Positions 8,276-17,379 are shown, counted from the stretch's first letter. The stretch is 45,041 bases of DNA from Gemmatimonadota bacterium (GCA_007126035.1 SLCC01000002.1:1-45041); one strand, 5' to 3'. Numbers and translations are program-made. The notes: a model not told the origin generated them from the sequence alone.

Positions 8276-10732
8276 ATGCCAGAACGCCAGCGCTATATCT
8301 GTATCCATGGCCATTTCTACCAGCCGCCGCGCGAGAATCCCTGGCTCGAGGCCATCGAGCGCCAGGACTCGGCCTACCCGTACCACGACTGGAACGAGCG
8401 GATATCGGCGGAATGCTACGCGCCCAACGCCGTCTCCAGGATCCTGGACGGGAAGGGCCGGATCCATGAGCTGGACAACAACTACGAGCGGATCAGCTTC
8501 AACTTCGGCCCCACGCTCCTGCAGTGGCTCGAGGACCACGACCCTGTCACCTACCAGGCAGTGTTGGACGCGGACGCCCGGAGCATCGAGCGCTTCGGCG
8601 GCCATGGCTCCGCCCTGGCCCAGGTCTACAACCACATGATAATGCCGTTGGCCAGCGGCCGTGATCAGCGGACGCAGGCTATCTGGGGGATCCGGGATTT
8701 CGAGCACCGGTTCGGCCGGCGGCCCGACGGCATGTGGCTGGCGGAGACGGCGGCCGACGTGGCGTCGCTGGAGGCTCTGGCCGAGAGGGGCATAACGTTC
8801 ACGATCCTGGCGCCGAACCAGGCTGGTCGGATCCGGCCGCTGGACGGGGCGGGTGGCACGGAGGACGACGGCTGGCGGGACGTCTCGGGGAGCCGCGTGG
8901 ATCCTACGCGCGCCTACCTCTGCCGGCTGCCCAGCGGCCGGCAGATCGTGTTGTTCTTCTACGACGGCCCCATCTCCCGCGCGGTGGCCTTCGAGGGCCT
9001 GCTCCGGAGCGGGGACCGGTTCGCCGCCCGGCTGGCGGACATGTTCGACGAGCGGCGCACCTGGCCGCAGCTCGGCCACATCGCCACGGATGGCGAGACG
9101 TACGGCCACCATCACCGTCACGGCGACATGGCGCTGGCCCGGGCGCTCCGTGTGATCGAAGGTCGCAAAGACATCCGGCTCACCAATTATGGCGAGTTCC
9201 TCGAGCTACACCCGCCCACGCACGAGGTGGAGATAATCGAGGCCACGTCGTGGAGCTGTGCCCACGGCGTGGAGCGCTGGCGTTCGAGCTGCGGGTGCAA
9301 CACGGGTGGCCGTGGGGAGTGGAACCAGAAATGGCGAGGCCCGCTGCGGGAGTCGCTGGACTGGCTGGCGGAGGAGCTGGCCCCCAGGTACGAGGAGGCG
9401 GCCAGTGAGTACCTGGAGGACCCCTGGGCTGCGCGCGACGACTACATCGACGTGATCCTGGACCGGGAGCCGGCGATGATCTCCGCCTTCCTGGACAAGC
9501 ATGCCCGGAGGGAGCTGGACCACAACGAGCAGATCCGGTTGACCCGGCTCCTGGAGATGCAGCGGCAGGCCATGCTCATGTACACCAGTTGCGGCTGGTT
9601 CTTCGATGAGCTGTCGGGCATCGAGACGGTCCAAGTCCTCCAGTACGCGGGTCGGGCGATACAGTTGGCGGACGAAGCGCTGGGCAGGGACCTGGAGCCG
9701 GGCTTCCTCACCAGGCTGCAGGAGGCGAGGTCCAACATCCCGGAGATGGGCGATGGCCGCTCCGTCTACAACCGGATGGCCCGTGCGGCCCGGCTCGATC
9801 TCACCGAGGTGGGCGCCCACTTCGCCATCTCGTCCCTGTTCACCGAGCCGTCGGAGCAGACGCGGGAATACTGCTACGACATAGACGTGGCGGACGCCAT
9901 CGTGCGGGTGGCCGGCCGGGCCAGGCTGGCCACGGGCCTGATCACGGTCGCCTCACGTGTCACCAAGGAGGACGTGCTGCTGTCCTACGGCGTGCTGCAC
10001 CTGGGCGATCACACCATCCATGCCGGGGTCAGACCCTTCATCGACGCTGACGCCTTCGACACGATGCGGCAGGAGCTGACCGTGCCCTTCGAGGTGGCGG
10101 ACTTCACCGAGACGATACGGTCCCTTGACCGGCACTTCCGCAACGCGACCTACAACCTCCGGTCCCTGTTCCAGGACCAGCGGCGGCAGGTCCTGGATCA
10201 GATCATCGAGTCCACGCTGCGGGACGCGGAGAACGTCTATCGCCAGATCTACGAGCGGAACGCGCCCCTCATGCACTTCCTCCACGACCTGTCCATACCC
10301 ATGCCGGTGGCACTCTCCCTGGCCGGTGAGTACGTAATCAACACCAGCCTGATCCGGGAGGTCTCCGATCCCGACATGGACCTGGAACAGGTGCGCTCCC
10401 TCATGGAGGAGGCCAGGCGAAGGGAGGTCATGCTCGACGCCGGCGGGCTCGGCTTCGCCTTCCAGCGGAGCCTCGAGGCCATCGCCGCGGCGGTGTACGA
10501 GGACCCGGACGACCTGGCCCTCCTCAGGAGATTGGAGGATGCGGCGGGGTTGGCGGCGGCGGCCCCCTTCGAGGTGAATTTCTGGAACCTCCAGAACGCC
10601 TTCTACGACCTGCGGCGGGACCACTCGGGCACGGTCCGGGCCCGGGCCGCCGCCGGCGATGGTCGGGCCCAGTCGTGGCTCGAGGTATTCCGGTCACTGG
10701 CGGGCATAGTGGGCGTGGCCGTGGATCACTGA
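8276..10732 (+). CDS. GH57 family glycoside hydrolase with DUF3536 C-terminus
   Basis: An 818-residue cytoplasmic glycosidase of the GH57 type that probably acts on alpha-glucans. The N-terminus carries the family motif HGHFYQPPRENPW. The likely nucleophile is E157 in MWLAETA and the acid/base is D272 in TDGETYGHHH. The C-terminal half (about 420-800) resembles the DUF3536 domain that commonly follows this GH57 subgroup. No signal peptide is visible. Position after the TreS-Mak/MalQ/GlgB operon supports a role in glycogen or maltodextrin turnover, but exact specificity (amylase, branching or debranching) cannot be read from sequence. There is no clear ribosome site before ATG 8276. The end overlaps the convergent mscS end by seven bases. 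Confidence 0.88.
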   Translation: MPERQRYICIHGHFYQPPRENPWLEAIERQDSAYPYHDWNERISAECYAPNAVSRILDGKGRIHELDNNYERISFNFGPTLLQWLEDHDPVTYQAVLDADARSIERFGGHGSALAQVYNHMIMPLASGRDQRTQAIWGIRDFEHRFGRRPDGMWLAETAADVASLEALAERGITFTILAPNQAGRIRPLDGAGGTEDDGWRDVSGSRVDPTRAYLCRLPSGRQIVLFFYDGPISRAVAFEGLLRSGDRFAARLADMFDERRTWPQLGHIATDGETYGHHHRHGDMALARALRVIEGRKDIRLTNYGEFLELHPPTHEVEIIEATSWSCAHGVERWRSSCGCNTGGRGEWNQKWRGPLRESLDWLAEELAPRYEEAASEYLEDPWAARDDYIDVILDREPAMISAFLDKHARRELDHNEQIRLTRLLEMQRQAMLMYTSCGWFFDELSGIETVQVLQYAGRAIQLADEALGRDLEPGFLTRLQEARSNIPEMGDGRSVYNRMARAARLDLTEVGAHFAISSLFTEPSEQTREYCYDIDVADAIVRVAGRARLATGLITVASRVTKEDVLLSYGVLHLGDHTIHAGVRPFIDADAFDTMRQELTVPFEVADFTETIRSLDRHFRNATYNLRSLFQDQRRQVLDQIIESTLRDAENVYRQIYERNAPLMHFLHDLSIPMPVALSLAGEYVINTSLIREVSDPDMDLEQVRSLMEEARRREVMLDAGGLGFAFQRSLEAIAAAVYEDPDDLALLRRLEDAAGLAAAAPFEVNFWNLQNAFYDLRRDHSGTVRARAAAGDGRAQSWLEVFRSLAGIVGVAVDH

Positions 10733-11589
10733 TCTCCGGACCGAACCCGGTCCTGGGGGCCGGAGACCCGGTAGCTGACGACCACCATCCAGTCGGCGAA
10801 CTGGGCCTCGCGGGCCTTCATGAAGGCCAAGACGCGTTGGCGGAAGACGGTCTCCACCACCGCCTGCTGTCCTGGCCAGACCAGGAGCAGCAGGCGCACG
10901 TAGCGCCAGCCGCCTGGGCCCGCGGTGCGGACGCCCAGCACCTCCGGCTCCGCCAGGATCGCCGCGTGCTGCGCCCGCAGCCCCGCCGCCAGCCTGCTCA
11001 GCTCGCGGGCCAGACCTTCCCCGTCCTCGGTCTCCGGGACCTGCACGTCCACGTATGCCCGGACCACGCCACGGCGGAACCTGCCCACCACGGCAATGTT
11101 CCGGTTCGGGATGAAGATGGTCTGCCCGAGGAAGTTGGACAGCGTGGTGAACCGGAGCCCGATCCTGTCGACGCGGCCCACCTGTCCCGAGACCTCCACC
11201 GTGTCGCCTATGTCCAGCGCATCCGTGAAGATCATGGTCAACCCGATCACCACGTCCTGGACCAGGCCCTGTGAGCCGAAGCCGACGGCCAGTCCCACTA
11301 CGGTGGCGGTGGCGAAGTAGGCGGTCAGGTTGACTTCGAACTGGTGCAGGGCGAACCCGACCGCGACGAACCAGACGGCGAAGGTGGCGGTGCTGACCAG
11401 CAGCCCCACCACCGTGGCGATCTTGGGGTGGCGGCGGCTGGCGGCAGCCGCCCGGTCGCCGTGCGCCGCCGGGGCCAGCAGCCTGTCCGTCAGAGCCTTC
11501 ACCCCTCGGACCAGCAGGTGGGCCGCCAGCGCCACGGCGACGATGGTGCCCAGCCGCACCAGCAGCCCGGCCTCCGAGCCGACATCCAC
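10726..11589 (-). CDS. mscS: MscS-type small-conductance mechanosensitive channel
   Basis: A 287-residue membrane channel that should open on hypo-osmotic shock. Hydrophobic helices lie at about 8-28, 58-80 and 85-110. The third is the Gly/Ala-rich pore helix (AVGFGSQGLVQDVVIG). It is followed by the beta domain with IGDTVEVSGQVGRV and the IPNRNI segment characteristic of MscS, then an alpha/beta C-terminal domain. The start is GTG at 11589, overlapping the upstream gene's stop (TAGTG), so it is probably the last gene of a three-gene minus-strand operon. The link between an osmotic valve and two secreted proteases is unexplained. Confidence 0.92.
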   Translation of the reverse strand: MDVGSEAGLLVRLGTIVAVALAAHLLVRGVKALTDRLLAPAAHGDRAAAASRRHPKIATVVGLLVSTATFAVWFVAVGFALHQFEVNLTAYFATATVVGLAVGFGSQGLVQDVVIGLTMIFTDALDIGDTVEVSGQVGRVDRIGLRFTTLSNFLGQTIFIPNRNIAVVGRFRRGVVRAYVDVQVPETEDGEGLARELSRLAAGLRAQHAAILAEPEVLGVRTAGPGGWRYVRLLLLVWPGQQAVVETVFRQRVLAFMKAREAQFADWMVVVSYRVSGPQDRVRSGDQ

Positions 11590-13601
11590 TATTCGATCCT
11601 CACTATGGCCACCCCCAGGTTGCCCGGCGCCACGTCCCCCCCTGCGCTCAGGAGCTGCAGGAGTTGGCCGCCTTCCGCCGGGCTCCCGATCTCGAAGAAG
11701 GCGGCCGTCCCGCCGCGGACGCTGGCGCCCGTCGTCTCGAAGTCACCCGGGCCTAGGGACGACGTCGCCAGGGGCCAGGGTACAGGGTAGGAATGGGCCA
11801 GGCCGGTACCCTGATGGTCCTCGTGCAGGCCAGCCATGATGTCCCGGGTGTTCCAACTCGGGATCTGGAGCTCCGGTCTGGTGGCCAGCCCCCCGGGATG
11901 GCCGTCCACCGCTAGCGCCAGACTGAAGTCGGCCAGCAGCTCGGCATACGCCCGCCCGGCGCGCGCCACCAGGTTCGACACGCCCGTGAGCTGGGGCTCA
12001 TGGACCAGGGCCCTGCTGAACGCAGCCTCCGATCGGCCGCTCTGGTCCAGCGCCCAGCGCACCAGCAGCCAGCCGCTCCCGTAGAAGGTGAAGTCCCCCG
12101 AGTTGGCCTGACCGATGGGCGTCCGGTCGCCCACGTTACGGTAGTACTGGTACACGGCCCCGAAGTGCTTGTACATCATGCTGGGCACGGCGTCACAGGT
12201 GGGGTGGGCGCTGCCGACCCGCCGCTCGCACCAGATGCTTTCCGCATAGGACACGTTGTCGCCCTGGCCGTAGCCCATGAGCGCCCGGGCATAGAACTCC
12301 TCCGACAGCCGGGCCGTCGCCTCCTCGAGCCACAGCGCCTCGAAGACCGGAGAGCCGCCGGACTCGGCGGCCAGCCTCATACGGGTGGCGTACGAGATGA
12401 TGTGCTTCACCTCGTGGATGATGGTCGATCGCGTCCGCCACGCCCATGTGTCGACGGTATGGCCGTCGTAGCCGCTGCCTGCCTCAGTGGGCACCCGGCC
12501 GTAGAAGATCGCCGCCTGGTTGCTGGCGGCGCACGAGTCCGTGGGGTACAGGTCACCGGAGAAGACAAAGCCCGCCACACCGAGGCGGAAGTCGTTGACC
12601 TGCTCCGAGAACAACATGTTCACCCGCCCCGGGTTGTCGAGCCACGGGTCGTACGCCAGCGGGTCGCCAAACTTCTCCAGCAGGATCGGGTGCATGACCT
12701 CCTCGTACTCCCGCCCCACTTCCTCCCACCTGCCGTCCATCTGCCCCGCCAGCGGTGCCGCCTGGTCCTCCCAGATCAGGGCCGTCTGCCCGGAATAGAC
12801 CAGGCGCGCGGTGACCGGGAAGGGATCGGTACAGTACGAGCCGGAGTCCACGTCCGGGACGTTGAACTCACGGGTCGCTCCCAGGGCCAGGGGCGCCAGC
12901 GAGAGGGCCGGGCCCGCCGACGGCCGACGAGGTGTGACCCGGGGCGCCAGCTCACGGGCGATGCGCACGTTCTGCTCAAGGATCCGGGCGTGGCCCAGCG
13001 CTTCCCGGTCAGGCCCCCGCTCCGGCGCTAATGCCCCCAGCATCGGGCCCGGCTCGACCCGGTGGAGACGCGGGGCGACGGCGGCGTCCGCGGCCACCGG
13101 AGAGGTGCCCCGCAGCATGAACGAGGTGCGGCTGCCCGGCGCCTGGGAGGTGTTGAAGACGCTGACCAGGTAGGCGCCACCGTCGGTCAGCTCGTTGCAC
13201 CCTGCGGCGGCGGCGTCGAACCAGATGGATTCGCCCACCGCCAGGCTCCGCTGGGCCGCCGCCGTGAAGGGGTGCTCCACGACCGCTTCCCGGCCGCCCA
13301 CCACCACCACCACCGGCTGACCCGACTGTCCGGCGCAGGGCAGCGAGCCTGCCGGCGGCACGACCGCCCGGATCCGGGTGGCCGAGGCCGCCACGACCTG
13401 GGCGGCCAGGCCAGCCACCGTAACCTCGTTCCCGGCAGCCCTCGCGGAGAAATTGGCGCCGTCGATGGTTGCCGTGTCACCCGGGGTCAGGACGGCAGGC
13501 GAGACGGAGGTGATGGCAGGTGGGCCCGCCGACGGACCGGTCAGACCGTCACAGGCAGTGGCGGCGACCAGGATCCCTGCGACGACGAACCCACGGCGCA
13601 T
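11589..13601 (-). CDS. IPT/TIG-domain lipoprotein with HEXXH metalloprotease domain (M30-like)
   Basis: A 670-residue exported protein. A short signal ends in the lipobox-like ATAC at residues 13-16, so it is probably a lipoprotein. An IPT/TIG immunoglobulin-like domain follows (about 30-110, starting PAITSVSPAVLTPGD). The central part has a zinc-protease signature H396-E-V-K-H400 with a downstream ALWLEEATA segment supplying the likely third ligand. This arrangement resembles the M30 (hyicolysin) peptidases. The assignment to M30 rather than another gluzincin family is inference. ATG 13601 is preceded by a strong GAGGAGGAG ribosome site. It lies 17 bases after the M14 gene stop and overlaps mscS by one base. 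Confidence 0.75.
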   Translation of the reverse strand: MRRGFVVAGILVAATACDGLTGPSAGPPAITSVSPAVLTPGDTATIDGANFSARAAGNEVTVAGLAAQVVAASATRIRAVVPPAGSLPCAGQSGQPVVVVVGGREAVVEHPFTAAAQRSLAVGESIWFDAAAAGCNELTDGGAYLVSVFNTSQAPGSRTSFMLRGTSPVAADAAVAPRLHRVEPGPMLGALAPERGPDREALGHARILEQNVRIARELAPRVTPRRPSAGPALSLAPLALGATREFNVPDVDSGSYCTDPFPVTARLVYSGQTALIWEDQAAPLAGQMDGRWEEVGREYEEVMHPILLEKFGDPLAYDPWLDNPGRVNMLFSEQVNDFRLGVAGFVFSGDLYPTDSCAASNQAAIFYGRVPTEAGSGYDGHTVDTWAWRTRSTIIHEVKHIISYATRMRLAAESGGSPVFEALWLEEATARLSEEFYARALMGYGQGDNVSYAESIWCERRVGSAHPTCDAVPSMMYKHFGAVYQYYRNVGDRTPIGQANSGDFTFYGSGWLLVRWALDQSGRSEAAFSRALVHEPQLTGVSNLVARAGRAYAELLADFSLALAVDGHPGGLATRPELQIPSWNTRDIMAGLHEDHQGTGLAHSYPVPWPLATSSLGPGDFETTGASVRGGTAAFFEIGSPAEGGQLLQLLSAGGDVAPGNLGVAIVRIE

Positions 13602-13620
13602 GCTCCTCCTCGATCACTGC

Positions 13621-16227
13621 CTACATGGTCGGACCCAGGAACACCGCGTTGGCGAACAACGGCAGCAGACCTCGCCACATGCCCCGGAAGTTGGGGTCGG
13701 CGGCGAACCCGATCACGCGACCGGAACCCACCCGCTCCGTCCACAGCCAGGGAGCGCCCGCCAGCCGCTCCGGCACCTCCGGCCACATGTAGCCCGCCAG
13801 ACGGAGACGGTCCTCCGGTGCGATGCGCAACACCACCTCGCCGGGCCGGACGTCGGACGGCGCCTCATAGACCGTGCTGCCGAAGAGCGGAACAGGAATC
13901 TCGCTCTGCCTGATCCCCGCCAGCAGCGGCGACGGCACGTCCGCTTCCACCCTCAGGATCGCCCCGGGCACCGATGCCGGCAACGGCGGGCCAGGCTCGC
14001 CGTCCGCCCGCTCCGTAGCGCGCCAGGTGCCGAGGCGGCCGAAACCATCGTTCGACGCCAGCCAGCCGGTGGAAGAGTCCAGGGTAATCAGGGTCCCACC
14101 ATCGCGGACCCAACTCCGCAGCGCCGCCACGCCCGCTTCGCCCAGCTCCGACCCGATACGGAAGCCCGACGGCAGCACCACCACGTCGAACTCGTCCAGC
14201 ACCCGGGCCAGCGTACCGAGTTGGACCCGCGTCACCGGGTAGCCGAGCAGCTCGTCGAAGGTGTGCCAGGCAGTGCCGAAGGACGTGCTCCCGATACCGT
14301 CGCCACCCACCAGGGCCACCCGGGAATTGGGGATCGCGCGCACGCTGTTGCTGCCCAGGTCGGGACCCGACTCGGACAGGGCGCCATGAACGGCGTGGAC
14401 CCGGGCGCCAGTCTCAGCAGTACGCTCCCTCACCACATCGTGGACCGTCTCCTCGTTCCGGTTCACCACCACCACGAAGGCGCCGCGCGGGAAATCAACG
14501 CCCTGGATCCGGAAAGGATGCTGGGCGTGCCGTACCCGGACGTCGTCCGCCATGACGGCTGACAGGAGACGCAGCGAAGCCTCGTCACCAGGCTCGAACA
14601 GGTAGGCGAACCGGGCACGCTCCGGGAGCTGGGTCACCGCCGCGCCCCCGGCCCCGCCCTCGACCGACTCCACCGGCCCCACCGATTGGCCGGTCCACCA
14701 GGCGTCAAGACGGAAGAGGTACGGCATGGCCCAGGCGGTCATGTCCAGGAAACGGTTCCGCTCACCGGTCTCCCGCCGCTCCAGCTCCTCGGCGATGAAC
14801 TCCGGTTCGAACTCGGCTTCCGGCTCCAGCAGCGCGCGGGCCAGCACGCCCTGCGGCTGCGACAGGTCCACCACGAAGGTGCCCGGCTCGAGCCGGACCC
14901 GGCCCGCCTGGTCCTCGCCGTAGGCGGTGCCCCGGATCTCCGTGGCACCTGTCAGACGACCGACCTCGATACCATGCCTGCGCAGGACCTCCACCAGCGC
15001 CACCGCACGACCGTCACCGTCGTCGGCGAACGCCACCGTCCGGAGCGACGACCGGGCGTTGTCCCGCACCGCCGCCTGACGGAAGGCCAGGTAGTCGGCC
15101 ACCCGCTCCGTCCTGTGCATGGCGGCGGTGCGCAGCGTGGCCAGGCTGGCGATGTAATGGCCGCGAGTCGCCTCCCGCAGAGTGAGCACCGTGCCATCGT
15201 CGCGGCGGATGGCGCCGCCCCGGCTCGAGGCCTGCTCGTACGTCATCCCGATGGCACCGCTCATGATCGGCCACGACGGGCCGTAGCCGGGGAAGAACTC
15301 GTCGAAGACCTCGCGGGTGAAGAAGCCCAGGCCCTCGGCGCTGAACGCCTCCGCGTTGCCCTGGGAGAAACGGTCCCACCCCTTGAAGATCAGCGGGTGG
15401 ACGTTCCTGTTCACCGGCGGCATGGGCGGCGCGAAGAAGAACGTGGTGCTCGGACCCATCTCGTGCAGGTCGGCGGCTACGTGGGGGTACCACGTGGTGA
15501 ACACCTCCATCCGCGCCCGCGTCTCCGGGTGCGCGTGCACGATCCAGTCACGGTTCAGGTCGAACAGGTAATGATTCGACCGCGCACCCTGCCAGATCTG
15601 GGCGTGCTGCATCGAGGCCGGGTTCGGATCCTCGAACCGACCACGGCCCCAGCTGGCCTGGTTAACATGACGGGCATGGCCATCAGGGTTCTGGATCGGG
15701 TCGATCAGCACGACCACGCTGTCCAACACCGTCCGGACCTCGGGAGCGCCGCTCGCCGCCAGCTCGTACAGGGTCGCGAGCGCCGCCTCCACCCCACCCG
15801 CCTCGTTGCCGTGCACCGTGTAGCCGAGCCAGACCACCGTGGGATTCGTGGACACCAGCCGCTCCAGCTCACCCGCCGACGCGCCACGGGGGTCCGCCAG
15901 TCGCGCGTTGCCACGCCGGATCTCCTCCAGCCGCGCCTGGTTCGCCTCGCTCGTCACCGCGAGCAGCACGAGCTCCCGCCCCTCGTGGGACAGACCGATA
16001 GTGTCCATCACAACCCGCGGACTCGAACGGGCCACCGCCTCAGCGTACCGCACGATCAGGTGATGCGGAGTGAACCGCTCGCCCAGCTCGTAGCCCAGCA
16101 CCGACGCCGGCCTCGGGACCGACCGGTCCCACGGTCCACCCTCGGCAAGCCCGTGCTGCGACCAGGCCGCACCAGGAACCAGCAACAGCACCGCCAACGG
16201 TGCCCACAACAGTGTTCTGCGCCTCAC
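13621..16227 (-). CDS. Secreted M14 family zinc carboxypeptidase
   Basis: An 868-residue exported metallopeptidase. The signal peptide (about 1-23) is RRRTLLWAPLAVLLL followed by an AWSQ cleavage region. The M14 zinc site is H139 and E142 in VHGNE plus H255 in ADLHEMG, with E331 in MTYEQAS as the probable catalytic glutamate. The long C-terminal region (about 480-868) has a glutamine-amidotransferase-like look around GGTLITLDSSTG, common in large bacterial M14 proteins. I chose GTG 16227 because GAGG lies six bases upstream and it gives a clean signal sequence; an upstream TTG at 16245 is possible. It is the first gene of the protease-protease-MscS operon. The likely role is peptide scavenging in the periplasm or outside. 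Confidence 0.88.
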   Translation of the reverse strand: MRRRTLLWAPLAVLLLVPGAAWSQHGLAEGGPWDRSVPRPASVLGYELGERFTPHHLIVRYAEAVARSSPRVVMDTIGLSHEGRELVLLAVTSEANQARLEEIRRGNARLADPRGASAGELERLVSTNPTVVWLGYTVHGNEAGGVEAALATLYELAASGAPEVRTVLDSVVVLIDPIQNPDGHARHVNQASWGRGRFEDPNPASMQHAQIWQGARSNHYLFDLNRDWIVHAHPETRARMEVFTTWYPHVAADLHEMGPSTTFFFAPPMPPVNRNVHPLIFKGWDRFSQGNAEAFSAEGLGFFTREVFDEFFPGYGPSWPIMSGAIGMTYEQASSRGGAIRRDDGTVLTLREATRGHYIASLATLRTAAMHRTERVADYLAFRQAAVRDNARSSLRTVAFADDGDGRAVALVEVLRRHGIEVGRLTGATEIRGTAYGEDQAGRVRLEPGTFVVDLSQPQGVLARALLEPEAEFEPEFIAEELERRETGERNRFLDMTAWAMPYLFRLDAWWTGQSVGPVESVEGGAGGAAVTQLPERARFAYLFEPGDEASLRLLSAVMADDVRVRHAQHPFRIQGVDFPRGAFVVVVNRNEETVHDVVRERTAETGARVHAVHGALSESGPDLGSNSVRAIPNSRVALVGGDGIGSTSFGTAWHTFDELLGYPVTRVQLGTLARVLDEFDVVVLPSGFRIGSELGEAGVAALRSWVRDGGTLITLDSSTGWLASNDGFGRLGTWRATERADGEPGPPLPASVPGAILRVEADVPSPLLAGIRQSEIPVPLFGSTVYEAPSDVRPGEVVLRIAPEDRLRLAGYMWPEVPERLAGAPWLWTERVGSGRVIGFAADPNFRGMWRGLLPLFANAVFLGPTM

Positions 16228-16310
16228 GATCAGCCTCGATCTCAATCGTTATCGGTTCGGTGACAGAACCTCAAAGCTAACGGCGACGCGGCTGTCGGCG
16301 CTACGAGGGC

Positions 16311-16345
16311 GAATCTCGAGCCGCGAGCCGCGAGTCTCGAACGTC
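16311..16345. repeat. Five-unit heptad array (array D)
   Basis: Five 7-base units begin at 16311, 16318, 16325, 16332 and 16339. The two central units are identical (GAGCCGC) and all five start with GA. It sits between the divergent M14 and cold-shock genes, about 85 bases upstream of the M14 start. Confidence 0.7.
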
Positions 16346-16514
16346 GCCAGAACCCGGAGCCGCACCAGCTCCCGGGCCAGCGAAGAGTCTCCCCATTTCT
16401 TCACGCGGCCGGAGGACCCCCCAATCCATTTCCACGTATCCGCTACCTGTTGCGGTTGAGCAGGTTATGACAAACCAGCGACTGTTTCTGGGAAAAACCC
16501 TGCGGGCCAGGAGG

Positions 16515-16543
16515 TTGACGAGCGCGCATGGCGCTTCTAACGT
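16515..16543 (+). promoter_or_regulatory. Candidate sigma70-type promoter for cspA-infA
   Basis: TTGACG (16515-16520) and TAACGT (16538-16543) are separated by 17 bases. The -10 match is only moderate. If used, it gives a leader of roughly 135 bases before the cold-shock gene, as expected for cold-shock mRNAs. The rest of 16346-16514 shows no recognisable feature. Confidence 0.4.
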
Positions 16544-16588
16544 GTCGCCGAACACAGCGATGTCAGGGCAGGCAGGTACCAGCGAACG

Positions 16589-16625
16589 GAAGCGACCTGG
16601 GGTGCGCGTTGCCCGAGGTCGCTTC
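16589..16625 (+). promoter_or_regulatory. Structured 5' leader hairpin of the cold-shock gene
   Basis: A perfect 10-bp stem (16589-16598 pairing with 16616-16625) encloses a 17-base loop. Pairing can extend outward with a small bulge between CGAAC (16584-16588 area) and GTTCG (16627-16631). It lies in the presumed untranslated leader, 60 bases before the start codon, and has no T-tract. A leader structure that changes with temperature is known for cspA mRNAs; applying that here is inference. Confidence 0.55.
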
Positions 16626-16684
16626 GTGTTCGGGACAGTAGTGCGAATATTGCCGTATACACAGATAGACGGAGCAGTGATGAC

Positions 16685-16897
16685 ATGCGGACGCAGGGAA
16701 CGGTCAAATGGTTCAATGACGCCAAAGGCTTCGGATTCATCCAGGCTGATGGAACCAGCCGGGACTGTTTCGTGCACCACTCGTCCATCCAGGGCGATGG
16801 CTTCAAGAGCCTTGCCGAGGGAGAGCGAGTGGAGTTCGACATGATACAGGGCCAGAAGGGTCCCGCAGCGGAAAACGTGCTGCGGCTGGGAGTCTGA
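16685..16897 (+). CDS. cspA: Cold-shock protein (CspA family)
   Basis: A 70-residue single OB-fold (cold-shock domain) protein that binds single-stranded RNA and DNA and acts as an RNA chaperone. It shows [15 protein letters not shown] (RNP1) and CFVHHS (RNP2, with Cys where Val or Leu is usual). The length is normal. GGAG at 16671-16674 lies ten bases before ATG. A long structured leader precedes it, and infA follows after 38 bases, so the two may be cotranscribed. Confidence 0.95.
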   Translation: MRTQGTVKWFNDAKGFGFIQADGTSRDCFVHHSSIQGDGFKSLAEGERVEFDMIQGQKGPAAENVLRLGV

Positions 16898-16935
16898 CGA
16901 CCAGCCTCCGATCCGGGACCAGGAACCGAGGAGAT

Positions 16936-17154
16936 ATGGCGAAACAGGAAGGGATCGAGATGGAAGGCGTCGTCACCGACGTCCTCCCCGACCGGATGTA
17001 TCGTGTGCGGCTCGAAAACGGGCATGAGGTCCTGGCATACGCCGCAGGCAAGATGTCGAAGTTCAAGATCCGCGTGCTCACCGGGGATCGGGTGACTCTC
17101 GTCCTGTCGCCATACGACCTCACTCGCGGTCGGATCGTTTACCGCCACAAGTAG
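16936..17154 (+). CDS. infA: Translation initiation factor IF-1
   Basis: A 72-residue S1/OB-fold protein that occupies the ribosomal A site during initiation. The whole chain matches IF-1: [20 protein letters not shown], then an AYAAGKM loop and [15 protein letters not shown] at the end. A good AGGAG ribosome site is five bases before ATG 16936. It is not next to ribosomal protein genes here; pairing with a cold-shock gene makes sense because IF-1 also rises on cold shock in Escherichia coli. Confidence 0.97.
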   Translation: MAKQEGIEMEGVVTDVLPDRMYRVRLENGHEVLAYAAGKMSKFKIRVLTGDRVTLVLSPYDLTRGRIVYRHK

Positions 17155-17167
17155 CCGGCGGGAAGCA

Positions 17168-17202
17168 TCGAGGCTCGAGGCCCGGAGTTCGGTGTTCGAG
17201 GT
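17168..17202. repeat. Five-unit heptad array (array E)
   Basis: Five 7-base units begin at 17168, 17175, 17182, 17189 and 17196. Units 1 and 2 are identical (TCGAGGC), unit 5 differs by one base and units 3 and 4 are more diverged. It starts 13 bases after the infA stop codon. Confidence 0.65.
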
Positions 17203-17313
17203 CCTTGTAGGGTCATCACCATCTGTTTCCCAGCATCTGTCCTGATATGCCTGCCAAGCGGTGGGGTATCGCCTGACGCTCCTGCCCCCTGGTTTTCCCA
17301 CACAAAGTCCCGC

Positions 17314-17341
17314 TTGACCCCGACAGTCTGACGCGTACGAG
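17314..17341 (+). promoter_or_regulatory. Candidate promoter of the kor-rnf gene train
   Basis: TTGACC (17314-17319) and TACGAG (17336-17341) are separated by 16 bases, about 40 bases before the korA start. The same TTGACC plus TACG pattern occurs before thiC (43160-43188). The -10 match is partial. Confidence 0.4.
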
Positions 17342-17379
17342 AGCGCCAGATTGGGGCGTCGATCCTACTGACTCCTCAG

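Noticed and set aside
14686-16263. 525-codon plus-strand frame opposite the M14 gene
   Set aside because: Arg/Gln/His-rich composition without motifs; the opposite strand carries the full M14 zinc site.
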